Shown here in pieces: positions 23,075 to 34,412 of a DNA stretch of 64,000 bases. Source of the DNA: Locusta migratoria (lineage: Eukaryota; Arthropoda; Insecta; Orthoptera; Acrididae); NCBI GenBank assembly GCA_026315105.1, contig CM048755.1, forward strand, positions 758,651,301 to 758,715,300, written 5' to 3'. The notes beneath the pieces were generated by a model. The model was not told the origin of the DNA. It saw nothing but the letters and a program-made list of their open reading frames with translations, and ran no database searches. Both the position numbers and the translations under genes were made by a program. The first letter of the stretch is position 1, and each line of letters starts with the position of its first letter.

Positions 23075-25510
23075 CGAAATGTGATAAGAAAAAATAGCAT
23101 ACTGTTTTAATATGTGAAAGTGTAAATTAAATTGGCCCGTGAATAACAATTCCTTTGGAATTTTTACTTGTTGAGTAATGACAATGTTGCAACATATTTC
23201 AAATTCAAAACATGGAGAGCAATTTAAATAAATTTCAGAGTAATCATTCCATTGCACTGAACTGCAGCTGATTCTGTGAGTGAAGTTGTACATACAATGA
23301 AAAATTCTGATTTGATAATAAGTGTCCTAAAAGAACTAACTCAAATTTTATTTTGCAAATTTTTAATTTCTTAAATTTTAAGTTTATTTGTATATTTATT
23401 CTCAGTGGTAGTTTTACACCAAGATGAATGTACTTTGAATATTTACTTGCATGTGTGCACTTTATGCATAGTTTGCAATAAAAAAAATATTAGCATCAAC
23501 CCAAGCATGAACCTTTTACCTCAGACACTGAACCCCAAGGCCACAAAAAGAATTTTATAAATAATGATTTAATATTGAAATCTAATTCTTGTTTTATTTT
23601 TTCATTTACATTTATCACACCAAATCATACCTATAGTAACTTGTTACTGATATAATTTAGAGCACTGATCCTTAACAATAACATTAATAATATTCAAGTC
23701 GTAAAATGGGAAAATCCAATATGGCTGTTCCAAATGTAAGCAGTTTTCAGCAGGATCGACCACACTCATTCATAGAAGTCTATAGTCCAAAGCATAATAG
23801 TGACGTCACAATCGCAAAAGCTGGTGTGGAGGGTGCTCTACCCAGAAATCGCTTTGCGATTCATTAATGCTTTTTCTGGCATTTGATACAATATGTATTT
23901 GTGTAGCATGACTTCCATCTAGTGATATAACAAGACGTCTGCATTGTCAACTCTCATTTCAATGCATGCACACTACACAGGGATACCTCGCATATATGCA
24001 CAAGGGGGAGCAGCAGTAAATTTTCTAAACATGTTTGTGTTTGTTGCATCGATTGCTTTATTTCAATACACCATCAAGGAGGACTAGCAATAACTGGTTG
24101 CTGACGAAGTCTGATCACAAAATTAGAAAATTACTAGTTAGGAATTTAATGGTGGCTAAACAATAAATCTTAAAATATAAATAAGAGTATAGATTATTGA
24201 AAGTTCATTGTGTATATACAGGTGTTACATGTGTGTTAGTTGTCCAAATGAAAATCTTGTTTCAGACATTAACAATAATTAAAAAACACCAAGTGTTTTC
24301 CCTAGAAAAAATATGCATATAGCCTACCAGTACTAAAACAAGTTGACTAATACAAGCACTCGTGCACAGTTAGCTGCATCTCTTTGAATTCCATTCATGC
24401 CTTTAAATATTATTGTGAAGAAATGCTAAGACATTGAGAAATACAATTTGCAAATCATCTTAAAAGACGAAATTAATGGAAACATCACTTTAATCAATTC
24501 TTGTGACTTTGATCAATCAAGACCACACAGCAAATATTGTCATAAATATAAATGGCCCTACATATTGCTGCCCAGTTGTGAATTGATCATTTGAGCATCC
24601 AGTTGATGGAAAGGTCTCTCAAAAAACGTGTTTTTAGGTATAATTTGTAGTTGCAGAATGTCAAAATAGCTCTAAAACCTTGCACCCAGACACGAATTTA
24701 AATTTTTGACAGGTTTTCCATTTGCTGTCACATCTTGCTTTTTAAGGAGAGATTGTAAATTCATTACCACAAATTATTGTACCAACATTGTAATCACTTA
24801 AAGTCTCAGGGGAGTCAGTGGTAGTGTTTTCCTGTCACTCTTAGGTTATCAACACACAAACCATGTAGCCAAATGGGACGTTACTTTCAATGAGAGACGA
24901 GAAAAGATGTAATGAAATTTTAGCAGCGAAATTCGAATGAGTGATTGGTTTAGTACGTTTATAAGTGCAAATTCGCAATTTTGTCAGTTTGTGCACTTTT
25001 TGCGGGCCATGCCTTTAAATCTATTCAATTCAGTGAATTATTACTTTTTAGAATACAAACTGATCCACATATGGTCACTGATCTGCCTACTTAGTGCCAC
25101 AATTTAATTAAAAAAGCATAATTATCTGAAATATGATTTTGTGTGTGTGTTTTTTATCTTACTATCACTACCTGTGCTCCTTCACCTGGTAAGTAAACTT
25201 CATCTACTTTTTATATATATTTTTCCTGCTAGGAATTGTCTTCAGTACTTGCATAAAGTTAATCCCTTGATAGCCCAATACTCTTCTAGAAGATATCTAC
25301 CACATGTAAAGCATTGCGTTTTGTTCCTGCTATCACTAGTTTTAACCCTCTCCAATAGTGATCAAACCACCACAACCATAGCATTTCACTAGTTTCTTAC
25401 TTTGATTTTTTTTTCTTCTTGAGGTAGCAGCTTTGAATGCAAAATGTACGTCTTTCTTCATTTTATCTTCTGAAGTCTTGATTTCAGGTTTTCCAATGTC
25501 CTCTCTTCCT
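23075..25510. other. Unclassified intron 5 sequence
   Basis: About 2.4 kb, mostly AT-rich. A CRE-like TGACGTCA occurs at about 23800 in a slightly GC-richer patch (23700-24010), possibly an old DNA-transposon remnant. No frame is supported. Confidence 0.45.
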
Positions 25511-25516
25511 TACTAG

Positions 25517-25909
25517 TCAGTTGAAAGCACTTCGAGGTTTATATTTATCAGGCATGTTTATTGTTATCCTTCTTATCAATGCTGTTTCATCATTTTTTGC
25601 CTGAAGTGGTTTAGTCTGAATGCCAGTGTTTACACTGGACATCACATCCAGCTTTCTGTCATATTCTAAATTTTCCAACTCTCCAACAAACTGTGTCGTC
25701 CGCCTATTATGATAAATCTTCGTAAGAGTATCATACATTTCTTCAGTCCTATCACTGGTAAGGACATAAGTTTTAAGATTGATATCTATGCTTCTCAAAA
25801 TATAGTATTTCATAAGTGCATCTCCTTGTTCCCATTCAGATTTTTTTCCTCCTGCAGGTTTCTTTGTATTGCCAGAAAAACATCCACCAAGGCACTTGGT
25901 CACAAACAT
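25517..25909 (-). pseudogene. Ty1/copia-type gag fragment
   Basis: A 130-codon minus-strand frame: EWEQGDALMKYYILRSIDIN, RTEEMYDTLTKIYHNRR, ALIRRITINMPDKY. It follows the layout of copia gag (UBN2 family): W-Q-D-A, repeated helices, an 'EMWDTL--IY' motif, and a closing 'LP-Y'. No LTR, protease or integrase is seen nearby, so this is an isolated remnant. Confidence 0.55.
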
Positions 25910-26210
25910 TTCCAGACCACATAATGGAATACTTGTGGCATCTTAATTTCAGCACACTGGTTAATGCTGCATCTTCCACCAATGAAGCCATATTTCAAAA
26001 CACGACAAACAAATCTTACATGAAAAGCACTCTTTCTAAACTCATGAATTTTCAGATTCCCAGCACTACAGGGCCCATAACCTGTTAAGAGAAATATTTC
26101 TGGGATTTGTTTCTTCATTTTATTTGTTACTAGAAAATGCCCATGTCAGAGTACTATAGACATTTGTATTTAATTAAAAACAAACAACTGGTTTTTACAA
26201 CTGCAGAGTA

Positions 26211-26254
26211 CATACATACATACATACATACACATACACATACACACACACCAA
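26211..26254. repeat. (CATA)n/(CACA)n microsatellite
   Basis: CATA tetranucleotides pass into ACAC repeats. Confidence 0.85.
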
Positions 26255-26294
26255 CTCTTGTCTACATATTTTATTTTATATAAGATATATATGT

Positions 26295-26705
26295 AGTGTG
26301 TATTCTTTTGAACATATCCAAAAGAACAGATGCCACTTTGGATCCTTCAGTTATTACCTATTCATATTCATGGAATGTATGACATTAACTGTGGATGGGT
26401 TAAGTTGAAAATGTGTACCCAGCCGGGATTCAAACCTGGGTCTCTTGCTTTTTAGGCAGTTGCGCTGACCCTTACACCACTGGGGGACACAGCAATCACC
26501 ACAACTGCACAAAATTACTCAATTATGCCTCCCGTCAGATACAAATTCTCAACTTTACTGCCCACTAGAAGTTAAACTCTTAGTTCTTGTAAACTGATTC
26601 CCGCAATACTAAGGGCGTAAGAGTGCCACCGCACTGAAGAAAGGATCATTGCCCATCATTGGCATATTGTCTAAGTTATATGTATGTGGTGTCTGTTCTT
26701 TCTTA
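26295..26705 (-). repeat. tRNA-like composite repeat, copy 3 (full length)
   Basis: It matches copies 1 and 2 end to end. The left end has AACATATCCAAAAGAACAGA, part of a decayed palindrome. The minus-strand interior has TGGTGTAAGGGTCAGCGC and GGTTTGAATCC boxes. The right end is GGTGTCTGTTCTTT. It confirms the element's extent at about 410 bp. Ends of this kind are unusual for SINEs. Confidence 0.65.
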
Positions 26706-26877
26706 CAGACATCACATATCAGTGCCCTAAAAGTAGGGATGTTTCACTGATGTCATTTATGTAACAATATGGCCTTTTTGGATCAATTCTGAGCAGCAGT
26801 GTACCTGAAATGCTTTCCTGAGTCGCTTGCTAAAATACAATTTCATCATTAAAAAATAAAGTAACAAAAATAAATAA

Positions 26878-27040
26878 AAAATGTTCAAATGTTTGTAGAG
26901 CTTATGGGACTTAACTACGGGGTCATCAGTCCCTAAACTTACAAACTACTTATGAACTAGCATATACTAAAGACGGCACAAACATCCATGCCCAAGGGGG
27001 GATTCGAACCCCCGATGGGGAACAGCGCCCCAATCCACTC
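26878..27040 (-). mobile_element. tRNA-derived SINE (truncated)
   Basis: It begins AAAAATGTTCAAATG, then TATGGGACTTAACTACGGGG and, near 27000, GGGGGATTCGAACCCCCGAT, a reverse-complemented B box. The whole order matches a tRNA-derived SINE recalled as common in grasshoppers. The tRNA head is incomplete. Confidence 0.6.
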
Positions 27041-27119
27041 CGAAATGGTATAAAAATAACCTTTTAGAAATTCCTGCTCAGGTGCTTCGCAAGCAACAGG
27101 AACACATTTTATTTTACTT

Positions 27120-27350
27120 ATGAAACAAATGAAGGAGGGGTTTAAATCAACAAATATTGGAGCTGGTATTTTCTTAGAAGCTGATACAATAAGTAGCTAC
27201 AGCATTAAAAACATTCGTGAAATATTCAAGGAAACATCACAACAGAAAGTAGTATGTGGTCTGTACGTCTACAACTTATATGGAGTGTTAACAGCAAGAT
27301 TTGTATTAATACTAACATGGAACACAGAACCGCAGGTAAAGATCTGTTAA
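27120..27350 (+). other. Unidentified 76-codon open frame
   Basis: An open frame (begins MKQMKEGFKSTNIGAGIFLE) with plausible composition but no recognised family. It may be a transposon fragment or chance. Confidence 0.15.
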
Positions 27351-27499
27351 CTCAGTGACTTTAGATAACCGAAAACACTTTCAGTACACTACATTTAAAA
27401 AATGCCAGACTAGGAATAAAAATAATTTTTTTACCAACAAACATTAATGTTGGTTGGTTGGTTTGTTTGTTTAGAATTAGTGTAAATGAAATGATCTTA

Positions 27500-27665
27500 T
27501 TTCTTTTCGTAGCCGGGATATCCCCAAAATAGTTCGGCCGCCTACTGCTAGTCTCTCTCGACACCACTACGGCAACATGCGTGTCGATGATGATGAAAGT
27601 GATAATGAGGATGAACACTCAGGACCTAGTCCCCTGCTGGGAATTGAACCCGGGCAAAAGACTAA
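27500..27665 (-). mobile_element. tRNA-derived SINE, second family
   Basis: It contains GATGATGATGAAAGTGATAA and, at its right, GGGAATTGAACCCGGGC, a reverse-complemented B box. The ordering, with GATGATGA beside a tRNA-like end, is that of another SINE recalled from orthopterans. Confidence 0.5.
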
Positions 27666-28114
27666 CGTACACATTTTTCAGCCTAAAATACGGTTTTCAC
27701 ACCACAGCGATTTACCAGACATGGAGGCATGGTGTTATTGGGGTTGATATGCCCTTGTCTTCATCCAACCATTAAACTGAATGACCCAGACAGGTTTACA
27801 GTTGACCCACTCCCACATGCAGACATAGCCCATGGTATTATGTTAATCTAATCATCATTAAATGTGAAAAAGATAAATGCTCTGGAAAATTAACATTTGG
27901 AAACAAAAGTACATGCATAAACCTGTTTTAGTTAAAAAGAGAAAGAAAAAACGAACTGACATTATAAGTCAAAATATTGCAGATGAGAGTGAAATTCTTT
28001 GAACATGAAGATTCATTAGGAATGGGTCATACACAAAGAGGAAACTTTACGAAGTGTTTGCTGAATAAGATGGACAAAGTACTGGACTACTACAGAAAAA
28101 TCACCTGTTTCATC

Positions 28115-28282
28115 AAGGTTATAAATGAGAAGGATAGGTTGCTACTCACCACAGACATCTCAATGTGCTGCAGAAAGGCACAAAACAGAATACAATGAGA
28201 ATACAGAATAAGTTATATTCTGTTACGAGTGCCTTTCTGCAACTCTCGACGTCTTTGCTGAGTAACAACCTATCTTTATGCA
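28115..28282. repeat. Short inverted repeat of PLE type
   Basis: GGATAGGTTGCTACTCACCA on the left is mirrored by TGAGTAACAACCTATC on the right. GCAGAAAGGCAC is mirrored by GTGCCTTTCTGC. The spacer is about 40 bp. It is the same kind of structure as 15348-16505 but shorter. Confidence 0.6.
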
Positions 28283-29555
28283 AAATATTGTTGAGACCTT
28301 CCTAGAATTTCCATTTTTATTTCTTCAAGATGTATTTTTGAAAAGCAACCAGGTTTGGCATTTCAATTATGCCATCTTCTGGACTACAAAAGGTATATTT
28401 AGGTATACCATTTCACAATACTCATATGTGGGACCTCTTTACCACTGGTCCCAGCTGTAACCTTTTAGACACTGTTGGCTGAAGAAACCTGTACAAGTAA
28501 CTGATCAAGCAAGAAGTCAGTTGCTTGTATACTGGAGGACAAAAAGATTACCAGGCCAAATAATTGGTTATAAGTCCAAGAACAGATCATTGTGCATGTC
28601 CTAGGGTGAGAGTGTTGCCAACTCTAGCAGTCTTCAGAGCTACAGCTTTGTGTTTATATCGTCAAATAAACAATGTAATAGTTAGGATGCAGTATATGTC
28701 GAGATTCATAGCAACTCGACTCTCATATCATTTATTTTATTAAACATTATTCGAGTAAGTAGAAGCAGTTGAGGTATAAGAACTCCATGTGGGTAGATTT
28801 ACTACAAATAAACACTTCTTATTTAGATATTGTTGGCTGAGTGAATAAGCTTGCTTACACAAGGGGTGCGAGTGAGTACCACTGGAGTCTTTTTTTTTTT
28901 TTTGACCTCTGCAGGTAATATTTTTTAACATTAATTTGCTACAAATTTAACAATAAGCTTTTCTAGATTCCACATTCTTAAACATATTCCATTTTGTAAC
29001 AGCCTAATCTTTAAACAATGAGACAAATAATAGCCATAGTAAAAATGTTGAAAATGTATGCATTATTTTTAATTGCTTTGACTGCCACATGATGAATCTA
29101 TAGTGTTAAGCTAAGATCTATGTATCAGCAGAAAGGCACAATTTTCCAAATCCTTACACACTGTTTACATGAGAGAGACTGTGCCTTCCATTATCTGTTG
29201 TTTCCAGTTTAATATTTGTTCTTCAGCTCCAGTAGGACTATTCAACCATTATGCTAATGAGAAAGGACATGTAGCTTGTAGATAGTGTGTCTGCTTTCGT
29301 GGTTAAGTGGTATGCATCTGATCGGACGCCACAATAGCCTTTACTTTATTTCTTCCTTTTATTGTGGCGCAAATGTTTCTTTAGTTACATTTTGTTATTA
29401 AATTATACTGGTTTTACTTTTTTCAGTATTCTCTTTAGTAAATACAGTGAACATCCTTTGAGGGTATTACGAATCTGACTTCTCATAAAAATAAAAATCT
29501 TCCTTGTGGAAAAAGCCTCATCCATGGAAATTCTCTCCCATGAAGAATAAACTAA
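28283..29555. other. Unclassified intron 5 sequence
   Basis: AT-rich, with a poly(T) run at 28890-28902. No feature is supported. Confidence 0.5.
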
Positions 29556-29725
29556 ATCCTGTAAGGCATCTGCAGTTCTTTGAGGAGGGTCTGGCCAATT
29601 ATCTCACAGTCTTTAGTTCAGCCCATACATCCTCTATGGGATTGAGATCAGGTGATTTTGGAGGGCATGGGAGGCAATGAATAATATTCTCTCTCCTTTG
29701 GAACCAGCTCTGAATCATAATGCTG
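29556..29725 (-). pseudogene. Tc1/mariner-like transposase C-terminal fragment
   Basis: The minus-strand frame reads HTSIMIQSWFQRRENIIHCL, then PCPPKSPDLNPIEDVWAELK. The PPKSPDLNPIE motif contains the last catalytic acidic residue region of Tc1 transposases, and 'HTS...W' precedes it as expected. A stop follows shortly. Only about 50 codons remain. Confidence 0.75.
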
Positions 29726-29789
29726 GTGTGCAATGCATGATTATTATAAAACAGAATATTACTACAATTTTCCGGGCTATTATGCTGTG

Positions 29790-29900
29790 GTCATATGGAT
29801 TTATTACTCAAACCCGATGTTTCGTCCCGAACTGCGGAGACATTTTCAAGGGGGATCGTGGCACTTTATGTCCGATGCACATCCTGGGTTTAAAATATTA
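29790..29900 (-). ncRNA. PLE-type end with a hammerhead-like motif
   Basis: Minus strand: CTGAAAA, the imperfect hairpin GTCTC-CGCAGTTC-GGGAC, then GAAACATC. CTGANGA-stem-GAAAC is a pattern I recall at PLE ends. One core base differs (A for G), so this copy would be inactive if the reading is right. Confidence 0.35.
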
Positions 29901-30637
29901 CATGCAAGAGGTCTAAAAAATAACTGGACTCTAGTGGAATTTGAATGTGAGTCCATTGCATTTGTAAACTGTCAGCCTATGCACTCACCCATTCTCACAT
30001 GTGAGAAGTGGTTAATTGTAAATTTACTCACATGAAATCTTATAGCTCAAATGTTTCTGTGTGTTGAAATAATGTTTTCCAAAATAAATTATACTCAAAG
30101 TGAAATGAATCTTGACATATACTGTATCTTTACTATTTTATTGCTTCTATTTGACAATGTACACAACAAGGTGAAGCTGCACAGGCCTCTATTTGTCAAC
30201 ACTCACACTTATGAGCTTGGGCAAGCACAATGCTCTATTCTTGAACTTTATTCGAGCTGGGTAATGTTTTTGTCGCCCACTGTGCATCTTCAAGCTGCTA
30301 ACAAATGAAGGTTCCAACATACCAGTGATAAGAGAGCACATACACAAATATTGTAAAATGGTATAACTGAATATATTGTTTGGTGGGGCCTGAAGATAGC
30401 ATAAATGAAATTCCAAAACTTAAAAATACTGTTTGAAGACATGATTGGGGTTTTCCTGTAATAATTTGACCATCCAAAGTCTCTCAGTCTACACCAGTGA
30501 GATGGGTGCACATCAAGTGCTACACTATCCTAAGAAGACCTGAGGGACATTTTCCTATTACCACGAGTTTGAAAAATGCATTACAATAATGTATCACACA
30601 TACTAAATGACTAATAAGTAGAAATTTAAGAACATAC

Positions 30638-30776
30638 CCCTTGGCTTTCCCTACTAGATTAAGAGAGGAGTTTTCAGCCTTCTCAAACTGGACAATTGTG
30701 TCACCTAAACATCTTCCCAGCCTGGTTTTCTTTGGTTTAGCATCCTGGCCAGCTTTGATAGCATTCAGATCAGCAG
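30638..30776 (-). CDS. Nsf: NSF coding exon 5, end of N domain and N-D1 linker
   Basis: A 139-bp exon with acceptor TATTTTGCAG and donor GTATGT. It encodes about residues 159-204, starting AADLNAIKAGQ and containing VQFEKAENSSLNLVGKAKG, the conserved segment at the end of the N domain. The Gly codon is split with exon 6. The next exon lies 22.8 kb away. Confidence 0.94.
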
Positions 30777-30949
30777 CTGCAAAATACAAGTGTGTCAGGT
30801 TATATAAACTTAATACTGCTAAATTCTACAATGCTAGTGTCTCATGGTAACCTGGTTGTTCTGGTTAGGATATGATCTGACAAGATTTTTCTCCACACAA
30901 TTCTGTCTCATCAGCAGAGAACTAAAAATACAGAAGATAAATTAATAAT

Positions 30950-31015
30950 ATAGTAAGGACAGTTTACAACTCACCGCAAAGACGTGGCGACAAGCTGCGA
31001 CAGGCACATACAAAA

Positions 31016-31080
<65 letters not shown>

Positions 31081-31125
31081 GTAAACTGTCCTTTCTATAT
31101 TATTAATTCCAACCTGGACTTTCCA
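30950..31125. repeat. (AC)n tract inside a PLE-type foldback remnant
   Basis: AGGACAGTTTACAACTCACC at the left is mirrored by AGTTGTAAACTGTCCT at the right. Between them is the CGCAAAGACGTGGCGAC block also seen in 15348-16505, followed by about 30 AC units (31017-31077). It is a deleted copy of that element. It lies in intron 4. Confidence 0.7.
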
Positions 31126-31694
31126 TTAAGATAAATAAACCTGCAATATAATGACCCATCCTTGTTCACTGTAAAGAAGAATGCTCCAAAACAAAAACTT
31201 CACCATGTACCATACTTCACAAACCTGGATATGAAAGGTGTGCCCGTAAGATACAACAAGTTGAGTAACAGTAGCAAACAGCATTAGATTTGACAATCTT
31301 AAGAGTTTGCATCTGATCTGCTGTAAGATCACAGCTTCCTCTTCACAAGGAGCATTAGCACATCTCATGTTAGCTGTGAATACAATTATGTGGAAAAAAA
31401 TTTCTTCACTTTGCCACTTATTTTAATACTGTCAATGTTCTGAGACTTACATCACAATAATGTAAACATTTGTTTCACACTTATGACAAAATGATTGTCA
31501 GTCAAATAATGTTAAGGCAAAATACAAATTTTATTCGGCAAAAATTCTATGTACTTTTTCATTACAATGAAGTTACTCAATATCAACTATGAACTATTAT
31601 ATTTTAATGAATTGATGGTGCTTATGGAATTATGTAAATTTGAAAAATCCAGCTTAAACTACAATTATAGAAGTGAGAGTAAACATTACAACAC

Positions 31695-31840
31695 CTTCAA
31701 GGCTTTTCACAACAAGTCCTAAGAGCTTTTTGTCTTGAAAACTAAAAGCCAGTTGTTGGCCAACTGTGAAAGCTTGGCCAGAGAACTGAAGCAAGAACTC
31801 ACGAGCCATCAGGTCTGTGTCATACGGCTCCAATGAGACA
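31695..31840 (-). CDS. Nsf: NSF coding exon 4, N domain (Nb subdomain)
   Basis: A 146-bp exon with acceptor GTGTTACAG and donor GTGTTG. It encodes about residues 110-158, beginning [19 protein letters not shown] and including [19 protein letters not shown], which matches the Nb subdomain of NSF. The donor GAAG|GTGTTG departs from the GTRAGT consensus, but it is the only one that preserves the frame into exon 5 (split Ala codon). Confidence 0.93.
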
Positions 31841-32558
31841 CTGTAACACATAATACAAAATATTTAGTTTTCTTGAAAAAACTTTGAAAATTTTAATAAT
31901 CTTATTCTTCTGTTTCACAGGGCCTGCAGCATTTTACAGGTCAACAAGTGACATAACATTAACAATAATCTAGCTTTGTTACCATTTAACCCAAAACATC
32001 TGTCATGAAAAATAAAACTATTGCACATCAGAGCAATTAGTATGTTCAATGCTCTATGTGATTGTTATATTTCTGAAAATACACGAAGAAAATAGGTTCC
32101 CAATAGTGTTTTGTGGAATATTTTTAGAATGTATTTCTGACATTAATAATTTTCTTGGCTTCTTGGGAAAGTATTTTCGTATAAGCAAGAGTGTCTACAT
32201 GATGCACAACATCTTTCTTTGTGTGCCTCCCCAACTGCAGTTTGTTGAGAATTTCTATACAACTCATGTTGACTAAAATTAGTGATAAAACCTGTTGACC
32301 TACATTCAGGTCTTGTTTGACTCTTTCATAATTCAGCTCTATAAAAGGCACCAAACCATCCAATAATACCAAGGAACTGGTCAATCAATGATTTTACAAG
32401 TGAACTTTGTGTGTGAATTACATTTTCTATGATAAATCTAAGTTTAGGGCTGCTTCTGCACTTCTGGATTGGTTTATTAACATTAAATTTTTCTGGACAG
32501 GTACTCCTAAATACTTGATGGTTGTGATGTTAGTGATTAACCAATGATTTAATACAAA

Positions 32559-32812
32559 ACTTCCTGGAGGATTAAAACTGCACCACACCAGGATTTGAAC
32601 CTAGGACCTTTGCCTTTCACAGGCTTGTGCTCTACAGACTGAGCTATCCCAGCTTGCTTCACGGTCCATTCTCACAGCTTCCACTGAGCTAACTCAGTCA
32701 GTAGAGCACTTGCCCGGAAACAAGTCCCAGGTTCGAATCCCAGTTCTGACAGTTTTAATCTGACAGGAAGTTTCATATCGGCCCACACTCCACTACAGGG
32801 TGAAAATATCAT
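32559..32812. mobile_element. Foldback element with a tRNA-like sequence in each arm, copy 1
   Basis: The left arm begins AAAACTTCCTGGAGGATTAA and carries a reverse-complemented tRNA-like segment (ATTTGAACCTAGGACC, GACTGAGCTATCC). The right arm carries the sense version (TCAGTCAGTAGAGC, GGTTCGAATCCC) and ends ATCTGACAGGAAGTTTCATA. The two arms are inverted copies. It lies in intron 3. No coding capacity. Confidence 0.7.
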
Positions 32813-32814
32813 TT

Positions 32815-33085
32815 TGAAGGAAGGAAGGAAGAAAGATTAGTGTTTAACACCCCATCGACGGCATAGTCATTAGCGGCGGAGCTTACGCTCAGGTTGTGTG
32901 GCTAAGGATGGGGAAGGAAATTAGCCATGCCCTTTGAAAGGAACCATCCTAGCATTTGCCTGGAGCAATTTAGGGAAATCACAGAAAACCTAAATCTGGA
33001 TGGTCGGAGGTGTATTTGAACCACCGTCCTGCCAAATGCGAGTCCAGTATGTTACCACTGTACCACCTCGCTCAGTAATATCATT
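32815..33085 (-). mobile_element. tRNA-derived SINE with conserved core, copy 1
   Basis: The left end is GGAAGGAAGGAAGAAAGATT, the core is TTTAGGGAAATCACAGAAAA with CCTAAATCTGGATGG, and the right part is a reverse-complemented tRNA head (TTTGAACCACCGTCC, TACCACTGTACCACCTCGCTC in two pieces). It matches the copies at 35512 and 61718. Confidence 0.65.
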
Positions 33086-33616
33086 CTGGAATGACTTTAT
33101 AATAAGTCAATGGATTTGAGTAGCTACATCAATTTGTCCTTTAATTATCTTTACTGTTTTTATGCATTTTAACATTTTTTTGGACCTCACACTGGTCAAT
33201 TTAATGACCCGTTTGTCTATTTCCAACTCTTAAATTTGTTATTAAAATTTGGAGAAAAATCCATTGTTATTTCTAGATGGTCTTGTCTACATTCCACAAA
33301 CTGTTTTGCATAACTGAAGACCGGGATACTACCCATCATTTTTGACCCATGACAGCGTATTTGAGAACCCATATACAGGACAATAGCTTAACACTTATTT
33401 ACTGCAGATAATAAATCTGTGGTTATCCTCTTAAATTACAGATTACAACAACAGAATGTACCATTGATCACAAGTCTCAGCCCATAAAACCTGTTAACTT
33501 ATACCTCACTACAGATCACTTTTTAAACACAAAATCTTAATCCATAATCTATGTTCTGCTTGTAAACAAACTATTGTCTAACTCAGCCACCATATAATTA
33601 CTCACACCACCTATAA

Positions 33617-33636
33617 ACATGCATGCATGCATGCAT

Positions 33637-33704
<68 letters not shown>
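33617..33704. repeat. (ATGC)n(AC)n compound microsatellite
   Basis: About five ATGC units run into about 33 AC units in intron 3. Confidence 0.9.
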
Positions 33705-33706
<2 letters not shown>

Positions 33707-33938
33707 AACACGCTGATGCCAGGAGTCGAAGCCAGCGGGCGGTATCCCCGTCTTCAGACGAGCTCATTTCTCTTTCCTTCAAGAAGATCAAAATAGTAAC
33801 AATGAACAGCCAAGTTTCTATTAAACGATTATTAAGACGAAAAATTCCTAGCAGGAAAAATAAAATATAAAAAATAGACGAAGATTACTCACCAGGCGAA
33901 GGAGCACAGGTGTGACAGCATCACAAATAAATAAATGA

Positions 33939-34004
<66 letters not shown>

Positions 34005-34008
34005 GCAA

Positions 34009-34035
34009 GCTTTCGCAACCCAGTTGCGTCTTCAG
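34009..34035 (-). ncRNA. Hammerhead-like core, left arm of the palindrome
   Basis: Minus strand: CTGAAGA, C, hairpin GCAAC-TGG-GTTGC, GAAAGC. It has the same architecture as 15765-15797 with a different stem sequence, that is, the stem is kept while the bases change. Confidence 0.4.
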
Positions 34036-34385
34036 GCAGTAGGGAAGGAGAGGGAAAAGGAAATGATGAGGGTTTTAAGGAAGGGGGTAAGGAGCCATTC
34101 CAATCCCGGGAGAGGAAAGACTTACCTTGGGGGAAAAAAAGGAGGGTAAACAAATGCACACATGCCCACACATTCACACAGACACAAGTACACCTAGGCA
34201 GACATACTGTACTACAGTATGTCTGCCTAGGTGTACTTGTGTCTGTGTGAATGTGTGGGCATGTGTGCATTTGTTTACCCTCCTTTTTTTCCCCCAAGGT
34301 AAGTCTTTCCTCTCCCGGGATTGGAATGGCTCCTTACCCCCTTCCTTAAAACCCTCATTTCCTTTTCCCTCTCCTTCCCTACTGC

Positions 34386-34412
34386 CTGAAGATGCAACTG
34401 GGTTGCGAAAGC
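34386..34412 (+). ncRNA. Hammerhead-like core, right arm of the palindrome
   Basis: Plus strand: CTGAAGA, T, hairpin GCAAC-TGG-GTTGC, GAAAGC. It differs from the left-arm copy only at the unpaired base. Confidence 0.4.

Noticed and set aside
23790..23830. CRE-like TGACGTCA as a regulatory site
   Set aside because: A single 8-bp match deep in an intron, without other promoter features, is not enough.
31240..31368. Possible extra NSF exon in intron 4 (acceptor CTTACAG, 80-codon frame)
   Set aside because: Exons 4 and 5 already join in phase with no missing NSF residues, and the frame resembles nothing in NSF.
7952..34297. Several frames containing long Cys-Val or Thr-His runs
   Set aside because: They are translations of (GT)n or (AC)n tracts joined to random flanks.
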